The notes: generated by a model not told the origin, from the sequence alone. Counted from the first letter of the stretch, positions 17,309-27,182 are shown. The stretch: 64,000 bases of DNA from UBA2030 sp049969475 (GCA_049969475.1 JBMFOU010000012.1:1-64000), one strand, 5' to 3'. Numbers and translations: made by a program.

Positions 17309-19189
17309 TTATTTTAGTTCTCTTTCAATACGCGAAATGGTTTCCAATGCCTGCTGATATACTTGTTCCATGTTTTCCGCCTTATTGCCGGGGGCAAATC
17401 GGGCAAATTCGCAGTTATTGAGCGTATCGATAAATGCTCGGATTGTTTCTGTATTCACATTGCGGGAAGTAAGCTTTCCTTCTACGTTTTCCATCGAGAG
17501 ATCAGCAAGCGGAATGTTGAATTTATCAGATATGTAGCCCCATAAAGCCGCGCTGGTTTCGTTGTAGAAAGCTTCTTCATTTTTCTGATTGAGATAGTTA
17601 CGGGCATTCTTTAATCGTTTGGTAGCAACTCCTGTGGCTTTTTTCAGGCGCATCAGGCCTGTATCGCCCCGCTGCCTGAGGATGCGCTGTATCACGAAAA
17701 AACTAATAGCAAATAAAATGAGGAGGCCGACTAGTATTCCGTAATAAAGCCTGGAAGCAAAGAACGATGTACCCGCTGGCCTGAGCGAAAGAGGTGGTAG
17801 TTTAATGTAGCGTATATCACTCCCTATGTATTTCAAATCTTGCTGATTAACACCACTGTAGGTTACATTCTGGGCAGTGCCTTCTCCTTTGGCTACGTTA
17901 ATTGTAAATTCAGGAGAAGTTAGCGTGGAATATTTTCCGGTAGTCGGATTGAAGAAGCTAAAGGTGATGGGTTTTATGGTAAACGTTCCGGCATTGCGGG
18001 GTATGAGCAGATATTCAAACGTTTTTGAACCTGATACGCCTGCAGCTGTGGTATTGATGTTGGAGGTGACTTTAGGCTCGTAGGTATCGAAATCTGTGGG
18101 GAAATTTATTTGTGGTGCTTCTATGACATCCAGATTACCGGTCCCTGAAATTTTGACGCGCAGGTTAAGGGCATCGTTGGCTTTTACTTCATTTCGATCG
18201 AGCTCAGCGCTTAGGGTAAAATTTCCTACAGCATTGGTATAATTGGCAGGCTTGCCGTCTGCAGGTAGAGGTTTTACGTTGATTTTTAGGGCGTTGCTAT
18301 ATACTTTCCGGTTTTGTTGTTCATAACCGGCATTGAAAAAGGCATCGTTGAAAAAGCTATCAAAGAATGGATCTCCGGTTACGGTTCTGCGACGTTTTTT
18401 AGCAATGGAAGCAATGCATTCCATTTCCATGGCGGGAATGTTAACAGTGCCTGGCTTGAGTCCAAACAAAGCGGTCTTCTTGATTTCTGCAGTTACATAC
18501 TCTTCTCCATTGATGATTTCAGTACTTTGCTGCAGTTTATCGGATTTCAGCAGATCCTGCGACCAGAAGCCTGGAAAAGTTCCCAAATTGTTGATTCTAA
18601 TATTTGAAAGGGGAACTTTGGTATAAAGCTTATAAGTTACCACGGTCTGTTCGCCTGCATATGGATTGGGATTGCTCACATAGGCACGGATAAAAATGTC
18701 GTCTTTGGGGAGGTCTTTAACGCTGGTGATGGGTTCAGTTGCAGTGGAGGTTTGCTTTTGTGTCGAAGATCCACTTCCTGGCGATGCCTGCCTTGGCTGA
18801 TTGCTGCTTCCTGATGTTACCTGAATTTTGAATGGTTGGGTCTGGTAGGTTTTCCCCCTCACGGTAATTGTGGCAGGTTTTACGTCGAAAACCCCTTCCA
18901 TGGAAGCATGAATTAGATAAGTGTACGACTGGCTGTATTCCTGATGCATTTTCCCATTGATAAACTGGAAACTGGAGCTTTGCGAAACATTGGGCCCCGA
19001 AACCACATTAAACCCCTTGAAATCGGGCCCCCGGAAGTTTTCTCCATCTGCATTCAGGGTAAAGACTACCCGAAAGGTTTGCCCTAGCTCTACCACATCG
19101 GGTGCTGTTACAGTAAAACTTACCTCCTGTGCTTTTATAATTTCGTTGAGGGCAAGGAATGTTATTATTAACAGCGCAAGTCGTTTCAT
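17309..19189 (-). CDS. batD: BatD: exported protein of the aerotolerance operon
   Basis: 626 residues with an N-terminal signal peptide ending near IKAQ. The extracytoplasmic part holds BatD repeats (FTVTAPDVVELGQTFRVVFT..., PDFKGFNVVSGPNVSQSS). One membrane helix lies near residues 480-502 (YYGILVGLLILFAISFFVI), followed by a cytoplasmic tail of about 120 residues. The length and layout match BatD (about 590-620 residues). It lies between batC and batE. BatD is thought to form a membrane complex with BatA and BatB. Confidence 0.9.
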   Translation of the reverse strand: MKRLALLIITFLALNEIIKAQEVSFTVTAPDVVELGQTFRVVFTLNADGENFRGPDFKGFNVVSGPNVSQSSSFQFINGKMHQEYSQSYTYLIHASMEGVFDVKPATITVRGKTYQTQPFKIQVTSGSSNQPRQASPGSGSSTQKQTSTATEPITSVKDLPKDDIFIRAYVSNPNPYAGEQTVVTYKLYTKVPLSNIRINNLGTFPGFWSQDLLKSDKLQQSTEIINGEEYVTAEIKKTALFGLKPGTVNIPAMEMECIASIAKKRRRTVTGDPFFDSFFNDAFFNAGYEQQNRKVYSNALKINVKPLPADGKPANYTNAVGNFTLSAELDRNEVKANDALNLRVKISGTGNLDVIEAPQINFPTDFDTYEPKVTSNINTTAAGVSGSKTFEYLLIPRNAGTFTIKPITFSFFNPTTGKYSTLTSPEFTINVAKGEGTAQNVTYSGVNQQDLKYIGSDIRYIKLPPLSLRPAGTSFFASRLYYGILVGLLILFAISFFVIQRILRQRGDTGLMRLKKATGVATKRLKNARNYLNQKNEEAFYNETSAALWGYISDKFNIPLADLSMENVEGKLTSRNVNTETIRAFIDTLNNCEFARFAPGNKAENMEQVYQQALETISRIERELK

Positions 19190-19254
19190 GTCAAGTGATT
19201 TGTTGGTTTTTTATGACAAATTTTCAGCCAGAGAAAAGAGCAAACCCTATGCCG

Positions 19255-19941
19255 TTACCAATCTTTGACAGGCCGACCTGAAACCATGGGCTTTTTTTCC
19301 TGCTTGAGTTTTTCCATAGTTTTTTGCTCAGCATTTTTCATGGCTTCGAGCATGCGCTCGGCGTCTTGTTTCGACAGCTCCTGGGGTTGGGCTTGTTGAG
19401 GTTGTTGGTTTTGCTGCTGATTTTGAGGCTGCTGGTTTTGCTGGCTTTGTTGTTGCTGTTGATTTTGCTTCTGGTCTTGCTGCTGGTTTTGTTTTTGCTG
19501 TTGTTGTTGCTGTCGGGCTTTCAAAAGTGCATACGAAAGATTATATCTGGCGTCTTCATCTGCCGGATTGAGCTTCAGCGCCTGCTTATAGGCTTCGATG
19601 GCAGCCTGATAATTTTTTGCCTGCACTTGGGCATTGCCAGTATTGTATAAAATCCCCGATGCTTTGTCAGCATTTATATCTGCCCGTGAAATCAACCCAT
19701 TCCAGGTGCTAGCTGCCTCCTGGTAGTTATGCTCCTTGTAAAGGGCGTTGCCCAGATTGTATCGGGCCGGGACGGAACCTGGATTTTTTTCGAGCGCCTT
19801 TCTGTAAAATATTTCTGCGTCGTTGTATTTTTCTTTTTCCATGGCTGTATTACCCTTGCGAACCAGCCGGTACTCCTTCTGAGCCTGCAGCATGGGCGAA
19901 ACAAGCAATGCCAGCACAATAAAAGGAAGTATTTGTTTCAT
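19255..19941 (-). CDS. batC: BatC: TPR protein with Gln-rich segment
   Basis: 228 residues with a signal peptide (LLVSPMLQAQ). Three TPR-like units follow (YNDAEIFYRKALEKNPGS, ARYNLGNALYKEHNYQEA, QAAIEAYKQALKLNPADEDARYNLSYAL). Then comes a low-complexity Gln/Asn-rich stretch from about residue 143 to 190, and a basic C-terminus. BatC proteins commonly carry such a segment. It lies 13 bases after batB and 65 before batD. It is predicted periplasmic and may act as a scaffold for the VWA proteins. Confidence 0.88.
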   Translation of the reverse strand: MKQILPFIVLALLVSPMLQAQKEYRLVRKGNTAMEKEKYNDAEIFYRKALEKNPGSVPARYNLGNALYKEHNYQEAASTWNGLISRADINADKASGILYNTGNAQVQAKNYQAAIEAYKQALKLNPADEDARYNLSYALLKARQQQQQQKQNQQQDQKQNQQQQQSQQNQQPQNQQQNQQPQQAQPQELSKQDAERMLEAMKNAEQKTMEKLKQEKKPMVSGRPVKDW

Positions 19942-19954
19942 AACAACTTATTTT

Positions 19955-20986
19955 TCATTTGCCAAAAAGATTAAGACGGCTCCATAGTTTGCTTTTTCTC
20001 AAGCTGATGAATAGCTCTGTGATAAGCAGAGCCAGGGCTATCCACAGGAAATAATGGAATCGGTTATCGTATTCCGAAAACAGACGGGTGTCGAATTCCG
20101 TTTTTTCGAGTTTACCAATTTCTTCAAATATCTTGCGCAGGGCCTGATTGGTATTGGCTGAGCGAATATATATACCATTGCCGGTAGAGGCAATTTTCTG
20201 CAGGGTTATTTCGTCGAGACGGGTCATTATGGTATTTCCTTCGCTGTCTTTTCTATAGCCGGCCATAGAACCGTCGGGCCCCATGATGGGAATGGGGGCT
20301 CCTTCCGGTGTGCCAATTCCCAGGGTATAAATTTGAATACCATCTGCAGCGGCTTTTTCAGCCTCTTCCATCACATTGCCCTCATGATCTTCCCCATCGG
20401 TGATTATAATTATGGCTTTGCTTCGGGTTTCGCTTGTGAGCGATTCGTGAGCCATGCGGATAGCCTCGGCAATGGCAGTACCCTGGGTGGGAACCAGATC
20501 GGTGCTTATTTTACTGATAAACATGCGTGCAGCTGCATAATCACTGGTTATGGGTAATTGCACGTAGGCCTTGCCCGCAAATACTACAATGCCTATTCTG
20601 TCGCCTTTCAACTGATCTACCAGCTTGGTTATAGCTAATTTGGCATTTTCTAGCCGGTTGGGTTTGGCATCCTGCGCCAGCATGCTGTTCGATACATCGA
20701 GGCACACCATCATATCTATGCCTTTTTGTTTAACTTTTACCAGCTTGCTCCCTATCTGCGGATTGGCAGCAGCTATCACCAACATGACAAAGGCGAGATT
20801 CCAGATAATGAACCGAATTAGCGGCCGGGAAGAGCTATAATCAGGTATTAGGCCGTTAATCAGTTTTTCGTCGCCCCATAGCTTAAGGTTACTGCGACGC
20901 CTTATGCGCGCCACTATAAAAAGAAGGGCCAGCAAGGGGATAATGAGGAGGAGATAGAAATAATCAGGATTTTCGAACCTGAACAT
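19955..20986 (-). CDS. batB: BatB: VWA-domain membrane protein
   Basis: 343 residues with two N-terminal helices (10-27 and 58-75), a von Willebrand A domain and a C-terminal helix (FLWIALALLITELFISL). The MIDAS metal site is present: Asp97, Ser99 and Ser101 in CLDVSNSM, then a Thr loop (GTAIAEA) and ITDGEDHEG. It follows batA by 11 bases. BatA and BatB are paralogous and probably interact with the MoxR ATPase in assembling or remodelling envelope proteins. Confidence 0.92.
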   Translation of the reverse strand: MFRFENPDYFYLLLIIPLLALLFIVARIRRRSNLKLWGDEKLINGLIPDYSSSRPLIRFIIWNLAFVMLVIAAANPQIGSKLVKVKQKGIDMMVCLDVSNSMLAQDAKPNRLENAKLAITKLVDQLKGDRIGIVVFAGKAYVQLPITSDYAAARMFISKISTDLVPTQGTAIAEAIRMAHESLTSETRSKAIIIITDGEDHEGNVMEEAEKAAADGIQIYTLGIGTPEGAPIPIMGPDGSMAGYRKDSEGNTIMTRLDEITLQKIASTGNGIYIRSANTNQALRKIFEEIGKLEKTEFDTRLFSEYDNRFHYFLWIALALLITELFISLRKSKLWSRLNLFGK

Positions 20987-20997
20987 AGTTTTTCTTT

Positions 20998-21996
20998 TTA
21001 AGGTTGATGACGGAAAATGGTGAGAGATAGCAACATCTCCATGAACAACAGTACAAGTGCGAGAAGCACCAGAGGACGGAATTCATCTACTCGATTGTGA
21101 AACTCCGAGACATCTATACGCGATTTCTCAAGTTTATCAATCTGGGCGTAAATATCCCGCAGGGTGGTATTGTTTGTGGCTCTAAAATACTGACCACCTG
21201 TCATTTGGGCAATGTCCTGCAAAAGCTTTTCATCAATTTTTACCTCTACGTTTTGGTATTGAGTGCCGAATGGGGTTTTAAAAGGGTAGGGGGCCATTCC
21301 GCGTGTGCCCACACCTATGGTATAAACCCTGACGCCCATTTTCTTGGCTATTTCGCCAGCTGTCAGGGGGTCAATGTTGCCCCGGTTGTTTTCTCCATCG
21401 GTTAATAGGATGATAACTTTACTTATAGCATCGCTCTCACGTAAGCGGTTGATAGCCGTAGCTAATCCATCACCAATGGCAGTTCCGTCCTCAATCATAC
21501 CACTTTTCAGTTGACGGAAGAGTTCAGTTAGGATGTTTTTATCGGTAGTCAGGGGACACTGGGTGAAGGCTTCTCCCGAGAAGGCCACTAATCCGATGCG
21601 ATCGTTAGGGCGGCCGTTGACAAAATCCGATGCTATGCTTTTGGCTGCTTCAAGCCGGTTGGGCTGAAAGTCTTCCGCCAGCATACTGGAGCTAATGTCG
21701 AGGGCTATTACAATATCAATACCCTCTACGCTTACATCCTGTCGGCTTATGCTGCTCTGCGGCCTGGCCAGGGCTATGATAATAAGAGCCAGGGCCAGCA
21801 TACGCAAGGCAAACAGTGTATGCCGCATCTTGACTTTCCATGTAGGAGCCTGCTGTTCCAATACATGGGCCTGCGAAAAACGCAGGGAAGGAAACCGCTG
21901 GTTACCTTTCATCACGTACCATACCACCAAGGCAGGGATAACCAGCAGCAGAAGAAGCAACCAGGGATTTAAAAAAGTTATATGCGGGAATAACAT
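20998..21996 (-). CDS. batA: BatA: VWA-domain membrane protein
   Basis: 332 residues: N-terminal helices (10-28 and 62-77), a VWA domain with an intact MIDAS (Asp100, Ser102, Ser104 in ALDISSSM; GTAIGDG; LLTDGENNRG), and a C-terminal membrane helix (PLVLLALVLLFMEMLLSL). It is paralogous to the BatB product encoded directly downstream. It belongs to the Bat operon, 6 bases after the preceding exported protein. Confidence 0.92.
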   Translation of the reverse strand: MLFPHITFLNPWLLLLLLVIPALVVWYVMKGNQRFPSLRFSQAHVLEQQAPTWKVKMRHTLFALRMLALALIIIALARPQSSISRQDVSVEGIDIVIALDISSSMLAEDFQPNRLEAAKSIASDFVNGRPNDRIGLVAFSGEAFTQCPLTTDKNILTELFRQLKSGMIEDGTAIGDGLATAINRLRESDAISKVIILLTDGENNRGNIDPLTAGEIAKKMGVRVYTIGVGTRGMAPYPFKTPFGTQYQNVEVKIDEKLLQDIAQMTGGQYFRATNNTTLRDIYAQIDKLEKSRIDVSEFHNRVDEFRPLVLLALVLLFMEMLLSLTIFRHQP

Positions 21997-22002
21997 AGTC
22001 GT

Positions 22003-23007
22003 TTAAAGGTTTGGGATTCTTTTTTCTTCTTTTGGGCCTTGGCCCTCTCCTTCCAGGGGTTCTGGAGCGGGCATGGTCATTTCAACAAAACGACGGCAGA
22101 ATTCAAGCGCAAAATCATTCTCATCGGCCAGAGGTTCAAACCGGGCAAATTTGACCAGGTCGGCCGTTTCGAGCATTCTGCGGGCTTCTTCTACCAGCAA
22201 GGGTTCGAAACGATTTTTCCTGAGTGAATCCACAATTTCTTGGCTTACCATTTCTGGTGCTTCTATTTCAAACTGGCCTTTGAGATAGTCGCGGAAAATA
22301 TCGGTTAGGCGGGAATAATATTCTTTGGTTTGTCCTGATTGCCAGAGTTTTAGCTGCCTGAGTTCTTCCAGTGCTTCAAGGGCTATCTGCCAGGCAGGTT
22401 TCTGGGGTTTGGGCTTAAAGAGGAAGTAATCCCGCTTACCTCTTCTGTACTGTATATATCTGTATATCAGAAGACCTATGAGGGCTGCCAGCAGAATATA
22501 TAACAACCACGGAAGAAATTCTTTCCATGAATAGCCTACTTTTTCTATTCCCCTGATGTCGCGGATGGGAGCCGCAGTATCTACTTCCATCAGCATTACC
22601 TGAAGTAGCAAAGGCTCCGTTTCAGCTATCTGAATTGTAGTATCGCCAGGCAGTTGATAAAGAAATCTGATCGGAGGCACGGGGATGTAACCCGTGTCGA
22701 ACGAAGTCAGGGTCAGTTGCTGACTCAAAGTTAGAGTCCCAGCGGCAGTGGTGGTATCAATCTTGCCCTTTTTGAGGATTTCTATAGATCGGGATATAGT
22801 ATCGGCCTGAATACCCCATTTTACTTTGCTTCCTTGAGGAACCTCAAGTTTTAACTGTGCCTGGGTGGGTTGCCCGATGAGTAACTGCAAGGTATCGATG
22901 TGCATTATAGCCTTTGCTTGTTGAGCCAAGGCCCCCTGGGTGGAAAACCACCCTATCAGCAACATCAGAATAGTCGTGCGACGAATGACTTTTGTTAGTT
23001 GCGTCAT
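22003..23007 (-). CDS. Exported membrane-anchored protein of the Bat operon
   Basis: 334 residues with a signal peptide (LLIGWFSTQGALAQ), an extracytoplasmic beta-rich domain of about 140 residues, one membrane helix (FLPWLLYILLAALIGLLIY, near 165-183) and a cytoplasmic C-terminal domain of about 130 residues. A protein of this layout sits between the DUF58 gene and batA in Bacteroidota Bat operons and is BatD/DUF4381-like in design. The specific role is unknown. Spacing of 20 bases to the DUF58 gene and 6 to batA shows it is part of the operon. Confidence 0.8.
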   Translation of the reverse strand: MTQLTKVIRRTTILMLLIGWFSTQGALAQQAKAIMHIDTLQLLIGQPTQAQLKLEVPQGSKVKWGIQADTISRSIEILKKGKIDTTTAAGTLTLSQQLTLTSFDTGYIPVPPIRFLYQLPGDTTIQIAETEPLLLQVMLMEVDTAAPIRDIRGIEKVGYSWKEFLPWLLYILLAALIGLLIYRYIQYRRGKRDYFLFKPKPQKPAWQIALEALEELRQLKLWQSGQTKEYYSRLTDIFRDYLKGQFEIEAPEMVSQEIVDSLRKNRFEPLLVEEARRMLETADLVKFARFEPLADENDFALEFCRRFVEMTMPAPEPLEGEGQGPKEEKRIPNL

Positions 23008-23027
23008 TTCTATAGTGTTTATATTAT

Positions 23028-23903
23028 CTATCGTCTGATTTCCCGTTGTTTAAACAGGTTCATCAGGGGACGAACATAATCTTGTCCGGTGGCCAATTGG
23101 GTGAAATCGACTCCGGCACGGGTCAGGGTGTCGTTGATATAGCGCTGCCGGGCTTCACGCTGGCTTTTAAAACGTTCCCTTACGTTTTGTTCGCTCGTGT
23201 CTATCCAGATTTCCCTTCCGGTTTCAGGGTCTAAAAGCCGGATAAGCCCTGCAGGAGGGATTTCTTTCTCCCGTTCATCGTAAATCTGCAAGGCTATCAA
23301 GTCGTGCTTACGGGCAGCAATACGTAAGGCCTGGTCATAGCCATGATCCTCGAAATCAGAGATAAGAAAGGCTACCGATCTTTTTTTAATGGCATTTGTG
23401 AAGAAACGTAAGGCTTCAGCAATGTTAGTACTTCTGCCTTGCGATTGAAAATCGATGAGTTCTCTGATAATGCGAAGAATATGGCTGCTCCCTTTTTTAG
23501 GTGGAATAAATTTCTCGACCCTATCGCTAAAAAAGATCACACCCACCTTGTCGTTGTTGGCAATGGCCGAAAACGACAGAACAGCGGCTATCTCAGTGAT
23601 TAAGTCCTGTTTATATTGTACCCGGGTGCCAAAGGCATTGCTGCCCGATACATCGATCAGCAGAATCACGGTTAATTCCCGTTCCTCTTCAAAAATTTTG
23701 ACATAGGGGTGATTGAAGCGGGCCGTTACATTCCAGTCGATGTTGCGAATGTCGTCGCCGTACTGGTATTCGCGTACCTCGCTAAACGACATTCCTTTCC
23801 CCTTGAAGGAACTGTGATATTCCCCGCTGAAAATCTGGTTCGACAGCCCCCGGGTCTTTATTTCGATTTTGCGTACTTTTTTGAAAATCTCAGTTGTTTC
23901 CAT
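23028..23903 (-). CDS. DUF58 protein of the MoxR/Bat operon
   Basis: 291 residues. It contains the DUF58 signature (YQYGDDIRNIDWNVTARFNHPYVKIFEEERELTV, near residues 46-80) and a VWA-like fold with an incomplete metal site (LLIDVSGSNAFG). No membrane helix is seen, so it is probably cytoplasmic or membrane-associated. DUF58 proteins accompany MoxR ATPases and VWA proteins. It lies between moxR and the exported Bat protein. Confidence 0.9.
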   Translation of the reverse strand: METTEIFKKVRKIEIKTRGLSNQIFSGEYHSSFKGKGMSFSEVREYQYGDDIRNIDWNVTARFNHPYVKIFEEERELTVILLIDVSGSNAFGTRVQYKQDLITEIAAVLSFSAIANNDKVGVIFFSDRVEKFIPPKKGSSHILRIIRELIDFQSQGRSTNIAEALRFFTNAIKKRSVAFLISDFEDHGYDQALRIAARKHDLIALQIYDEREKEIPPAGLIRLLDPETGREIWIDTSEQNVRERFKSQREARQRYINDTLTRAGVDFTQLATGQDYVRPLMNLFKQREIRR

Positions 23904-23944
23904 AGGGGTACCTTTTCTGAGTTGTTAAATGTAAGTGCCTCATA

Positions 23945-24937
23945 TTAGGGGACTTCCACAGAATTGAGTACCTGGCTGATGATTTCTTCGGTGGTAATGT
24001 TTTCGGCTTCGGCCTCATAAGTAAGCCCGATACGGTGGCGAAGCACATCATGTGCAACTGCGCGTACATCTTCAGGAATTACATACCCCCTGCGTCGGAT
24101 AAAGGCATAGGCTTTGGCTGCCAATGCCAGGTTGATGCTGGCACGCGGCGAACCACCGTAAGCAATCAATCCCTTGAAAGACTCCAGCTTGTATTTTTCG
24201 GGAAAACGGGTGGCAAACACAATGTCCGTTATGTAATTCTCGATTTTTTCGTCAAGATATACCTCCCTTACGACATTACGCGCTTTGATTATGTCAGCAG
24301 GTTTGAGCCTGGTCTCTGTGCTGGGGTATGATTCCTGAATATTTTGGCGCAGAATCTGCTTCTCTTCTTCTTTTTCAGGATAAGTAATAACCACTTTCAG
24401 CATAAAACGGTCCACCTGGGCCTCGGGAAGGGGATAGGTACCTTCCTGCTCAATAGGGTTTTGCGTGGCAAGTACCAGAAAAGGCTCTTCCAGAGGATAG
24501 GTCTGATCGCCGATGGTAACCTGGCGTTCCTGCATGGCTTCGAGAAGGGCACTTTGAACCTTGGCCGGACTGCGGTTGATTTCATCGGCAAGGATAAAGT
24601 TGGCAAAAATGGGCCCCTTACGAACCATAAATTCCTCTTTCTTCTGGCTGTAAACTAATGTACCGATAAGGTCGGCAGGAAGAAGATCGGGGGTAAATTG
24701 TATACGGCTGAATTTAGCGTCGATTATCTTAGCCAAGGATTTGATGGCCAATGTTTTGGCTAATCCGGGTACCCCTTCGAGCAAGATGTGTCCATTGCTC
24801 AATAACCCGATAAGCAGTCGTTCGACCATGTATTTCTGCCCCACGATCACCTTATTCATTTCCATGCGGATAATGTCGGTGAATGCGCTCTCCTGCTGAA
24901 TGCGCTCATTAAGTTCTCTAATGTCGATGCTTTGCAT
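23945..24937 (-). CDS. MoxR-family AAA ATPase, first gene of the Bat operon
   Basis: 330 residues. Walker A is GVPGLAKT (55-62), Walker B ILADEINR, followed by AKVQSALLEAMQERQVTIG and sensor region LATQNPIEQEGTYPLPEAQVDRF, all typical of MoxR. The C-terminal lid (GASPRASINLALAAKAYAF-like) is present. MoxR ATPases act as chaperones that mature or insert partners, here presumably the VWA proteins. It is the first gene of an eight-gene minus-strand operon with a good promoter match upstream. Confidence 0.94.
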   Translation of the reverse strand: MQSIDIRELNERIQQESAFTDIIRMEMNKVIVGQKYMVERLLIGLLSNGHILLEGVPGLAKTLAIKSLAKIIDAKFSRIQFTPDLLPADLIGTLVYSQKKEEFMVRKGPIFANFILADEINRSPAKVQSALLEAMQERQVTIGDQTYPLEEPFLVLATQNPIEQEGTYPLPEAQVDRFMLKVVITYPEKEEEKQILRQNIQESYPSTETRLKPADIIKARNVVREVYLDEKIENYITDIVFATRFPEKYKLESFKGLIAYGGSPRASINLALAAKAYAFIRRRGYVIPEDVRAVAHDVLRHRIGLTYEAEAENITTEEIISQVLNSVEVP

Positions 24938-24959
24938 AGGATTTGTCGATTTAGTGCTG

Positions 24960-24990
24960 CAAAAATAGAAAGCCCCCGGGCCTTGGGCAA
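24960..24990 (-). promoter_or_regulatory. Promoter of the Bat operon
   Basis: On the minus strand a TTG box (24988-24990) is followed after 20 bases by TATTTTTG (24960-24967). This is the expected Bacteroidota arrangement (TTG, 19-21 bases, TAnnTTTG). The moxR ATG lies 22 bases downstream. Confidence 0.65.
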
Positions 24991-25067
24991 CGGCTCAGGG
25001 GTTAAAGATTGTTAATCCGAACGTTAAATTATGTTAAGATAAATTTACAGGATGCTAATATCCTGAA

Positions 25068-25454
25068 TTACAACTCATCAATAATATTTTTCATCTTCAT
25101 TCTCACTTCACCCCCAATACATTTCAGCTCCTGATTGCCAACACCGGCAAAGGCGCCCTCAGGGTCCATAGCCGCTACTTCGGTTTTGCCCTCTTCTTTT
25201 TCAATAACTACCACATTACATGGCATAAGTACCCCGATTTCAGGTTCTTCTATCAGTGCCCGGTAAGCATGCCCGGCTGAGCAGGCACCTAAAATCTTGT
25301 AACGTTTCATTTTGATGTTAAGCTTTTCCGTGAGTGTTTTCGCAACATCCACCTCCATCACAATACCCATATTTTGCCTCTCTATGCTAGCTCTTGCCCT
25401 TTTTTCGGCATCTTCGAAGCTGCATTCCAGTGTTTTGGAAAAATAGTACCCCAT
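25068..25454 (-). CDS. DUF302 domain protein
   Basis: 128 residues, matching the DUF302 family: YFSKTLECSFEDAEKRARASIERQNMGIVMEVDV at the start, YKILGACSAGHAYRALIEEPEIGVLMPCNVVV in the middle, and AMDPEGAF near the end. No signal peptide is seen, so it is cytoplasmic. The fold is known but the function is not; Cys residues in GACSAG and MPCNV are typical of the family. It is a single gene between the Bat operon and the fasciclin lipoprotein. Confidence 0.88.
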   Translation of the reverse strand: MGYYFSKTLECSFEDAEKRARASIERQNMGIVMEVDVAKTLTEKLNIKMKRYKILGACSAGHAYRALIEEPEIGVLMPCNVVVIEKEEGKTEVAAMDPEGAFAGVGNQELKCIGGEVRMKMKNIIDEL

Positions 25455-25805
25455 GATTGCCAGTTTTTATGGATTTGCTAAAATAACATGTTTTGTTTCG
25501 TTTGGGTTCATAAAGAGCCAATCATAGGAATCGTTGGGTAAGTCAAGAGCTATTTTGCTTTGAATTGGAATTTTGTTTAGAAAAGGATTACCGGGTACTA
25601 ATCCTTGACAGGGTATCTGAAATGTAAAAATGGTGTCTATCAAGTTGCCTAGGATTTATTAAAAACAATCACGCTTTCAATCTATTGAAATTTTAAATGG
25701 TAGTGAATTGCAAAGAGTTTGATGTATTGTTTAATTTTTATTTGGATTAATTAAACAAAACAAATCCATGGTATGTTACTTATTTGAACCAATTAACTAA
25801 ACAAA
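25455..25805. other. Intergenic region without recognised gene
   Basis: AT-rich spacer of 351 bases between two divergent genes. It presumably holds both promoters, but I see no clear TAnnTTTG box, RNA gene or long repeat. Short AAACAAA motifs recur just before the fasciclin ATG. Confidence 0.5.
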
Positions 25806-27122
25806 ATGAAAACTATGAAACGGTATTTCAATTTTCTAATTCTATCTTTTACTGTTTTAACCTTAGTTTCCTGCAGCAAGGATGATAACACTGACAATCC
25901 TAAGTCAAGCACGATTGCGGATGTGGTGAACAATGACCCGAACTTCTCCACCCTGAAGGAGGCATTGATTAAAACTAATTTGGACAAGACGCTGATGGGT
26001 AATGGGGAATTCACAGTATTTGCTCCAACCAATGCTGCATTTTCCGATTTATTCAATCAATTAAAGGTTAATGGCATCAATGACCTCAGTTCTGAAACTT
26101 TGACGCCCATTCTTCTTTATCATGTGTTGGGCAGCAAGGCTTTATCATCGGCCTTGCAATCGGGCTATGTTAGCACACTGAGCGCAGGCAAGGGAGGTAA
26201 AAATCTTTCATTAAAAATAGCAATTAACAATGGAGTAAAACTCAATGGTAACGTAAATGTTACCCAAGCTGATCTAATGGCCAGCAATGGAGTAATACAT
26301 GTCATCGACAAGGTTTTATTGCCTCCTACGGTGGCTGATATTGCAAGTTTTGATGGTTCATTTACAACGTTGGTAAGCGCTCTTTCATCCAACAATTTGG
26401 TATCCACATTGTCAAATCCTGAGGGAACGTTTACAGTGTTTGCTCCGACCGATAATGCCTTTGCTGCTTTAGGTTCTTTACCCCATGATCTTATGCCTAT
26501 TCTTCTTTATCATGTTATGGGAGATATTGTTTACAGTGATCAAATTGCAACGGGATATGTTGGTACTTTGAGCAAATATTCTAACAATCCTATTTCACTT
26601 TATATCGAGAAATCCAATGGCGTTAAGCTTAATGGTAATGTAAATGTTGTTGCTGCAGACATTGTGGCCACCAACGGGGTTATCCATGTAATTGATAAGG
26701 TCTTAGTTCCGCCGACCATTGCCGATATGGCTATCGCTAATCCTAATTTATCAACACTTGTAGCTGCGGTAGTTAAAGCTAATTTGGTTGAAACCCTGAG
26801 TGGCGCAGGACCATTTACAGTATTTGCGCCAACAAACCAAGCTTTTAGCAACTTATTTTCGGCATTACAAATCACTGGAATCAATGACCTCGCTAATGAA
26901 CAACTGACGCCCGTCTTACTCTACCATGTAGTTAGTGGTAATGTATTGTCATCCTCTCTCTCCAGCGGTTCAGTGCAGACCGTACAGGGATCTCCGCTGC
27001 AAATTTCTGTGGGTTCCGGTGTCACTATCAATGCTACGGCAAATGTTGTTTTGGCAGACATTCAAGCTGCTAATGGGGTCATTCATGTTATCGACAATGT
27101 GCTACTCCCTCCCAATAAATAA
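25806..27122 (+). CDS. Surface lipoprotein with three fasciclin (FAS1) domains
   Basis: 438 residues. The N-terminus is a lipoprotein signal with lipobox LVSC (Cys24 region), followed by an acidic SKDDNTDN stretch that fits surface export in this phylum. Three FAS1 domains follow at about 36-165, 172-300 and 303-436. Each has FTVFAPT, LLYHV and NGVIHVIDKVL/NVL motifs. FAS1 domains mediate adhesion. The three domains are clearly internal duplications. The gene is monocistronic, bounded by the downstream terminator. Confidence 0.93.
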   Translation: MKTMKRYFNFLILSFTVLTLVSCSKDDNTDNPKSSTIADVVNNDPNFSTLKEALIKTNLDKTLMGNGEFTVFAPTNAAFSDLFNQLKVNGINDLSSETLTPILLYHVLGSKALSSALQSGYVSTLSAGKGGKNLSLKIAINNGVKLNGNVNVTQADLMASNGVIHVIDKVLLPPTVADIASFDGSFTTLVSALSSNNLVSTLSNPEGTFTVFAPTDNAFAALGSLPHDLMPILLYHVMGDIVYSDQIATGYVGTLSKYSNNPISLYIEKSNGVKLNGNVNVVAADIVATNGVIHVIDKVLVPPTIADMAIANPNLSTLVAAVVKANLVETLSGAGPFTVFAPTNQAFSNLFSALQITGINDLANEQLTPVLLYHVVSGNVLSSSLSSGSVQTVQGSPLQISVGSGVTINATANVVLADIQAANGVIHVIDNVLLPPNK

Positions 27123-27146
27123 TATTTTATTTAGTTAGTTTTTTCG

Positions 27147-27182
27147 AGAGGCTGCCTTATTCATATCGAGGCAGCCTCTTTC
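27147..27182 (+). terminator. Terminator after the fasciclin gene
   Basis: A 10-bp perfect stem (agaggctgcc at 27147-27156, ggcagcctct at 27170-27179) with a 13-base loop is followed by a short T-rich stretch. The weak T tract makes it a moderate terminator. Confidence 0.65.

Noticed and set aside
19324..19650. Leu-rich plus-strand reading opposite batC
   Set aside because: It is the antisense of the Gln-rich codons (CAG/CAA read as CTG/TTG), not a membrane gene.
23028..24937. MoxR plus DUF58 and VWA proteins as a new ternary defence system
   Set aside because: The gene set and order match the known Bat aerotolerance operon of Bacteroidota.
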